This document shows positions 6,427 through 9,773 of a stretch of DNA of 9,773 bases, piece by piece. Each line of letters opens with the position of its first letter. The stretch's first letter is position 1. The position numbers and the translations under genes were made by a program. The DNA is from JBEBSD01 sp040394475 (lineage in GTDB: Bacteria > Bacteroidota > Bacteroidia > Cytophagales > Spirosomataceae). Location of the stretch: NCBI GenBank assembly GCA_040394475.1, contig JBEBSD010000130.1, positions 1 through 9,773 on the forward strand, read 5' to 3'. The notes under the pieces are model-generated. The model was not told the DNA's origin. It did no database searches and saw nothing but the letters and a program-made list of their open reading frames with translations.

Positions 6427-7491
6427 ATGAAAAAGTTAACATCAATACTAGCCATAGCGACGTCAATGGCGGCCGTGGAAATGGCAAATGGACAATCTCA
6501 ATATTATAAAAAAGCAGCGCAAAACCCGTTTACACTGGTCTATGACGGGGCTATTACCAAAAATGAAAAGGGGAAAGTGAATATCCGTCCGGTAATCTAC
6601 AAGCTGAACGGGAACAACATCGCTGCCAACGTTTATACACCAGCAGGTTACGATGCGTCAAAAAAATATCCTGCGGTAGCAGTTGCACACCCTAACGGGG
6701 GGATAAAGGAGCAGACCGCCGGGCTGTATGCGCAGCGTTTGGCAGAGGCGGGCTATATCACCATTGCTGCCGACGCGAGCTATCAGGGAGCAAGCGGCGG
6801 AGAGCCCCGTCATACGGATAAGCCCCAATACCGCACACAAGATATTCAAGGTATGGCTGACTTTATTTCTCAATACCCGGGCGTAGACGCAAGCCGGTTA
6901 GGTGTTTTAGGCATCTGCGGCGGCGGCGGATATACCCTGAAAGCTGCCCAATCGGACAAACGCTTTAAAGCCATAGCCACTTTGAGCATGTTCAATTCAG
7001 GTGAGGTAAGACGCAACGGCTTTCAGAATTCCCAGTTAAACAACATTCCCGAACGCTTAAAGCAAGCCTCGGATGCCCGTGCGCAGGAAGCCGCAGACGG
7101 TAAAATCCTTTTTTCAGGTGTGGCGAGCATAACCGATGAAGAAATCGCTAAAACGCCAACAGATCTGTATCGAGAAGGATATGAATACTACTACAGGACG
7201 CATGCGCATCCCAATTCCACCTTCCTGTACACTACAAGCAGCCTGATGGACCTGATGACCTGGGATGCCACCGACCAGATTGAATTAATCGATCAGCCTT
7301 TGCTCATGATGGCCGGAAGCAAAGCCGATACCAGATACATGACCGATGAGGCATTTGCCAAAGCAACCGGTGCAAAAAGCAAAGAGCTGTTCCTGATCGA
7401 AGGTGCTACGCATATTCAGACTTACTGGAAGCCGGAGTATGTATCACAAGTGGTGAATAAATTGCTCGGATTTTATAAGGCCAACCTTTAA
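6427..7491 (+). CDS. secreted alpha/beta hydrolase with cysteine nucleophile (dienelactone-hydrolase/YcjY-like)
   Basis: The 354-residue product has a Sec signal (hydrophobic 4-17, likely cleavage after A-N-G22) and an alpha/beta hydrolase fold. Strand and oxyanion region: YPAVAVAHPNGGIKEQ. A typical family loop: ADASYQGASGGEPRHTD. The nucleophile elbow is LGICGGGGY with Cys164 in G162-I-C-G-G166, so the nucleophile is cysteine, as in dienelactone hydrolases and in the YcjY-like group. D301 (SKADTRY) and H329 (GATHIQTYW) are placed to complete the triad. An insertion of about residues 195-275 (LNNIPERLKQASDARAQ onward) forms the lid. The ATG at 6427 follows the palindromic repeat directly, and no better start lies upstream. 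It is the second hydrolase of the cluster. Substrates of YcjY-like proteins are poorly known, so I assign only the fold and nucleophile type. Confidence 0.85.
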   Translation: MKKLTSILAIATSMAAVEMANGQSQYYKKAAQNPFTLVYDGAITKNEKGKVNIRPVIYKLNGNNIAANVYTPAGYDASKKYPAVAVAHPNGGIKEQTAGLYAQRLAEAGYITIAADASYQGASGGEPRHTDKPQYRTQDIQGMADFISQYPGVDASRLGVLGICGGGGYTLKAAQSDKRFKAIATLSMFNSGEVRRNGFQNSQLNNIPERLKQASDARAQEAADGKILFSGVASITDEEIAKTPTDLYREGYEYYYRTHAHPNSTFLYTTSSLMDLMTWDATDQIELIDQPLLMMAGSKADTRYMTDEAFAKATGAKSKELFLIEGATHIQTYWKPEYVSQVVNKLLGFYKANL

Positions 7492-7499
7492 AATTCAGA

Positions 7500-7580
7500 A
7501 TGATTAAATTTAAAGTAATGGCTGTATTTAGCGGTTCCGATCTCATAGTAAAATTTGAGGCGGTGAAAATCAACGAATAA
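7500..7580 (+). CDS. possible 26-residue small ORF (hypothetical)
   Basis: Eight bases after the hydrolase stop an ATG at 7500 opens MIKFKVMAVFSGSDLIVKF and then EAVKINE before TAA at 7578-7580, ending 8 bp before the second palindromic element. The composition is peptide-like, but no family is recognised and there is no comparable ORF before copy 1. It may be a small translated peptide, the remnant of a longer gene, or chance. Very low confidence. Confidence 0.2.
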   Translation: MIKFKVMAVFSGSDLIVKFEAVKINE

Positions 7581-7588
7581 CCACAGGG

Positions 7589-7707
7589 ATTTTATGATGA
7601 AACGGCCATGAGCTGTTCGGTTTTAGCAGCACACAAACCGGCCGATGAATAAGGCGGCCCGCCGGGGCTAATACCTAACAGCTAATAGCTCAAACCTTTT
7701 TATACAG
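7589..7707 (+). repeat. palindromic intergenic element, copy 2, before the cupin gene
   Basis: Second copy of the element at 6293-6426, again ending exactly at a start codon (ACCTTTTTATACAG then ATG at 7708). The outer stem pairs 7611-7627 with 7667-7683 (15 of 17), a shorter inner stem pairs CCGGC (7638-7642) with GCCGG (7661-7665), and the loop contains the same GATGAATAA (7644-7652). Compared with copy 1, three stem pairs have changed on both sides and still pair: C-G to T-A (6330/6389 versus 7624/7670), C-G to G-C (6326/6393 versus 7620/7674) and C-G to T-A (6323/6396 versus 7617/7677). Loop and ends are conserved in sequence, the stem in shape. Confidence 0.75.
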
Positions 7708-8217
7708 ATGAACGATATGAATTTTAAAACAGGCGTGATGTTTTTTTCTGTTCTCTGCGGCGCTGCGGGGATAATGTCGTGCGGCAGTGAGAGCAAGCAA
7801 AATTCTTCAACAGCACAAACAAGTACCGATAGGACTTTCGCAAAAGGAGAAAAAGTGAGGAGCGATAATTTCACCGGTACAGTCTGGCTGAATTATCTGG
7901 CTGAAAATGATACAACTTTCAATGTCAATATCGGTTCGGTGACGTTTGAACCGGGTGCAAGAACCAACTGGCACTCCCACAAAGGCGGCCAGATCCTTCT
8001 GGTAACCGACGGTGAAGGGCTGTACCAGGAAAAAGGAAACCCGGTAGAGGTCATCCAAAAAGGCCAGGTAGTAAAATGCCCGCCCAATATAGCGCATTGG
8101 CACGGCGCTACACCTACCCATGCGATGACACACATTGCCATTGGTACCAACACCCATATTGGCGGTGCAGTATGGCTGAAGCCGGTAACGGATGAAGAAT
8201 ATGCTTATCCAAAGTAA
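7708..8217 (+). CDS. lipoprotein cupin, hydroxynitrile-lyase-like
   Basis: The 169-residue product has a lipoprotein signal (hydrophobic stretch about 8-23, lipobox I-M-S-C25) and one cupin domain of about 55-160. Metal-binding residues are in place: H89-S-H91 and Q95 in NWHSHKGGQ, and H130 in AHWHGATP, with H132 next to it and H142 in AMTHIAIG. The spacing (89, 91, 95, 130, 132, 142) equals, with a shift of 36, the manganese site and active site of the Granulicella tundricola hydroxynitrile lyase cupin as I recall it (53, 55, 59, 94, 96, 106); V78 falls on its V42, while G76 and G146 replace its A40 and Q110. Whether it acts on cyanohydrins is not shown; related cupins beside CMD proteins are usually of unknown role. 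Start could also be ATG at 7717, which gives the same signal peptide. Confidence 0.85.
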   Translation: MNDMNFKTGVMFFSVLCGAAGIMSCGSESKQNSSTAQTSTDRTFAKGEKVRSDNFTGTVWLNYLAENDTTFNVNIGSVTFEPGARTNWHSHKGGQILLVTDGEGLYQEKGNPVEVIQKGQVVKCPPNIAHWHGATPTHAMTHIAIGTNTHIGGAVWLKPVTDEEYAYPK

Positions 8218-8325
8218 GCGATAGGAAACCTATTCCAGGTAGACTCCAGCTCCTGCGCAAACAATCGGGTTCTACTATACAATGAAGCCGGAAAGTAATT
8301 TTGTAATATAAAGTTTAAAGAAATC

Positions 8326-8916
8326 CTAGAAAAAGAATAAAAGGGGAAGTGCCAACGACAACGGGCTGTCTTTTAGCTCATTGCGCAATATTTTCAGACT
8401 ACTATAAACTTGCGACCGGGCGGTCTGGTAGTTAATGCCCATCAGCTCGCAAATTTGGTCGTAGGTCAGCTCATTAAAATAACGCAGGTAGATGATTTCA
8501 CGCTGTCGCGGTGATAATAAGTTCATCGCCGTCTTAATCTGATGCCGGCGTTCTAAGTCAATTTCAAGCTCAATCAATTGTTGTTCCGCGGATGGTTCAA
8601 GGTTGAAATCGGGCAGAATACCTGTATCCCTGTTATCATCCCATCCGGCAATAAACAGCTGTTCGCGCCGGTACTGGGCTTTCAACTTGTTTCGGACTGC
8701 TTTCAACAAATAAAAGCGCATCGACGTGGGCTGGGCAATACCCTGGCGGTATATCCAAAGCTCGGTAAAAACATCCTGAACACAATCTTCCACAGTTGAT
8801 ATTGATCCGCAAAGTCTCAGACCATAGTTGAGAAGATGCCGGACATGCTCGTTGTGCAGGCGCCGAAATGCCTCGCTGTCACCGGCCTGTACCTGTTGCC
8901 AGAGTAAATCTTTCAT
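8326..8916 (-). CDS. ECF sigma factor, FecI-like, without adjacent FecR
   Basis: The 196-residue protein is a sigma-70 family extracytoplasmic-function sigma factor, which directs RNA polymerase to a limited set of promoters. Region 2 lies at about 11-82: AGDSEAFRRLHNEH, then VEDCVQDVFTELWIYR (the conserved AEDxVQEVFxxLW block) and MRFYLLKAVRNKLKAQYR. Region 4 lies at about 125-180: LLSPRQREIIYLRYFNELTY and the helix-turn-helix DQICELMGINYQTARSQVYSSLKILRNEL. It ends with a hydrophobic tail (PLSLALPLLFFF), common in Bacteroidota members of this group that lack a FecR partner. No anti-sigma gene or SusC/TonB receptor is adjacent in the window. It is convergent with the cupin cluster, 108 bp away, and could regulate it or a distant locus; the sequence does not show which. 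Confidence 0.9.
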   Translation of the reverse strand: MKDLLWQQVQAGDSEAFRRLHNEHVRHLLNYGLRLCGSISTVEDCVQDVFTELWIYRQGIAQPTSMRFYLLKAVRNKLKAQYRREQLFIAGWDDNRDTGILPDFNLEPSAEQQLIELEIDLERRHQIKTAMNLLSPRQREIIYLRYFNELTYDQICELMGINYQTARSQVYSSLKILRNELKDSPLSLALPLLFFF

Positions 8917-9291
8917 GCGTCGGAATGCTCAATTACAATGAGTCAATTTTTTCTTGCAAAAGAAACAAATTTTGGGCAAACGAGAAAATTTCATAATAGC
9001 GATAACAACGGTGGTTACCGGCCTATCGGAATGGACAAAAAATAGTAGAAGCTCTGAATCCCCACACAATCCTTGATTCTGTAAAAATAGGCAGAACACT
9101 TCTGAAATCAGATCTTCTGCAACGGTTTGCCCCAACCTTCCTATCGAAAATCCTCACAGGTAGCCTTGTAAACAGTATTTCTTCGTTAAGTTTACCAGAT
9201 TCGATTGTTGGAAACAGAAGGGCGGAAAGGGATGCGGGAGGTATCAATATGCGGTCAGCTCCGTAACTACAAAGTCTTCCGGGGAGTTTGA
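8917..9291. other. stretch without an intact gene, AT-rich debris
   Basis: No complete gene is found here. The part next to 8917 is AT-rich and should contain the sigma-factor promoter on the minus strand, but I cannot place a convincing -33/-7 pair. Minus-strand frames covering 9023-9247 and 8929-9135 are broken; part of them looks like a decayed sigma factor (listed separately). On the plus strand a stop at 9289-9291 limits the dehydrogenase fossil that follows. Confidence 0.6.
9010..9190 (-). pseudogene. possible decayed ECF sigma factor region 2
   Basis: On the minus strand, one frame reads TVAEDLISEVFCLFLQNQ followed by DSELLLFFVHSD. This resembles the conserved region-2 block of ECF sigma factors (AEDLVSEVFxxLWxNR followed by an aromatic-rich segment before the RN motif). 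The neighbouring frame upstream (LNEEILFTRLPVRIFDRK) could be the preceding helix after a frameshift. No region 4 follows and the RN motif is not seen. It sits directly behind the intact sigma gene on the same strand, so it may be a dead paralogue. The resemblance is short and could be chance. Confidence 0.3.
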
Positions 9292-9515
9292 TATTCCAGT
9301 CAGTCGTTTGCCCGTCCAGGTACTCGTAAGAGATCTTATTTTTTCATTGCTTCTATCCAGGGGAGGCTTCCTTTATACGACTCCACCTTACCTTATGCAG
9401 CCGCCAAGGCAGGTTTGCTCAATTACAGCAAAAACCTGTCCGACGAAGTGTCTCCCAAAGGAGTCCGCGTCCTCACCGTTTCACCCGGCTGGATCATGAC
9501 CGGCTCTTCCATCCG
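9292..9515 (+). pseudogene. internal fragment of a short-chain dehydrogenase (YxxxK region)
   Basis: From 9355 the frame reads SIQGRLPLYDSTLPYAAAK, then AGLLNYSKNLSDEV and SPKGVRVLTVSPGWIMT. This is the catalytic core of a classical SDR: the serine-bearing strand (here IASIQG), Y-A-A-A-K, and the PGWIMT loop that closes over the nicotinamide. The glycine-rich cofactor motif upstream is absent (stop at 9289-9291), and the homology ends at about 9510, where the opposite strand becomes the HxlR gene. About 70 residues of an expected ~250 survive, so it is not functional. It differs from the C-terminal SDR relic at 517-603. Confidence 0.8.
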
Positions 9516-9773
9516 TATGATGGATCCCGAATTGGATAATCTGGTCGATTACCGGGAGCAGTTCCTGTCCAAGCGGCGTCAGCGTGTATTCGACGCGCGG
9601 TGGAATTTCGGGAAATGATTTTTTGGCGACGATCCCTTTTTCGCTGAGGTATTTTAATTGGCCGATCAGCATTTTTTCGCTTATCCCCACAATACACCGT
9701 TTCAATTCCCCATAACGTATCGTTCTGGTGTTGATCTGGTAGATGATGAGCATCGTCCATTTTCCGCCGATGA
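9481..9773 (-). CDS. HxlR family transcriptional regulator, 5' end outside the window, altered 3' end
   Basis: Read from the right edge, the minus strand gives IGGKWTMLIIYQI, the diagnostic start of the winged-helix domain of HxlR/DUF24 regulators. It continues through ELKRCIVGISEKMLIGQLK and LSEKGIVAKKSFPEIPPR to VEYTLTPLGQELLPVIDQI (wing and dimer helix). The first ~20 residues, including the conserved cysteine that senses redox or electrophile stress in several family members, lie beyond the window. The family normally ends soon after the WG or FG of the last helix (here IQFGIHHTD). The final ~10 codons to the stop (9483-9481) are the antisense of the SDR fossil, so the native C terminus has been replaced. 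HxlR regulators usually control a divergent oxidoreductase; the target may be off the window or the cluster's TTTGTATAC boxes. Confidence 0.85.
   Translation of the reverse strand, partial: IGGKWTMLIIYQINTRTIRYGELKRCIVGISEKMLIGQLKYLSEKGIVAKKSFPEIPPRVEYTLTPLGQELLPVIDQIIQFGIHHTDGRAGHDPAG

Noticed and set aside
8221..8233. Short inverted repeat ATAGG-AAA-CCTAT after the cupin stop as a terminator
   Set aside because: Only five pairs and no following T run; too weak to call a terminator.
517..9515. One SDR gene split by insertion of the whole cluster
   Set aside because: The C-terminal piece lies upstream and the catalytic-core piece downstream on the same strand, the reverse of what an insertion would give, and the two pieces look like different SDR subfamilies.

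Overview
The window looks like Bacteroidota chromosome, probably the Chitinophagaceae/Sphingobacteriaceae type. The reasons are a FecI-like ECF sigma factor without an anti-sigma partner, several secreted lipoproteins with short SPII signals, an HxlR regulator, a DUF4143-type ATPase remnant and A-rich leaders without clear Shine-Dalgarno sites. This assignment is inference from gene content; no rRNA, tRNA or other marker gene is present.

Layout. The left flank (1-1610) is a mosaic of gene debris. It holds a deleted and frameshifted DUF4143 ATPase fossil (219-516) fused in frame to the last ~28 codons of a short-chain dehydrogenase (517-603), then an intact FAD-binding siderophore-interacting-type reductase (621-1325). 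A promoter-like block (1475-1537) follows, leading into a flavodoxin that has lost its FMN-phosphate loop (1609-2034). The centre (2142-8217) is an intact co-directional set of five exported proteins: a PQQ-type quinoprotein dehydrogenase with its own haem c (2142-4292), a lipoprotein alpha/beta hydrolase (4364-5449), a double carboxymuconolactone-decarboxylase-fold protein (5569-6291), a second secreted hydrolase with a cysteine nucleophile (6427-7491) and a lipoprotein cupin resembling the manganese hydroxynitrile-lyase cupins (7708-8217). The right flank (8326-9773) has a convergent ECF sigma factor, a stretch with a possible second, decayed sigma factor, a short-chain dehydrogenase fossil, and an HxlR regulator whose 3' end reads through the antisense of that fossil.

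How the genes may work together. All five central proteins carry export signals, so they should act outside the cytoplasm: two hydrolases could release a substrate, the quinoprotein could oxidise an alcohol or sugar and pass electrons to its haem, and the CMD and cupin proteins could process the carbonyl or peroxidic product. The flavodoxin and the siderophore-type reductase belong to redox families but sit in the debris. The pathway is inference; no substrate can be read from the sequence.

The most interesting non-coding signals are (1) a pair of ~120-130 bp palindromic elements placed immediately before the start codons of the second hydrolase and the cupin, whose stems differ in sequence but keep pairing through three compensatory base-pair changes, and (2) a 28-bp block matched at 24 positions before both the flavodoxin and the CMD gene, each followed by a second TTTGTA box, which looks like a shared operator or promoter.
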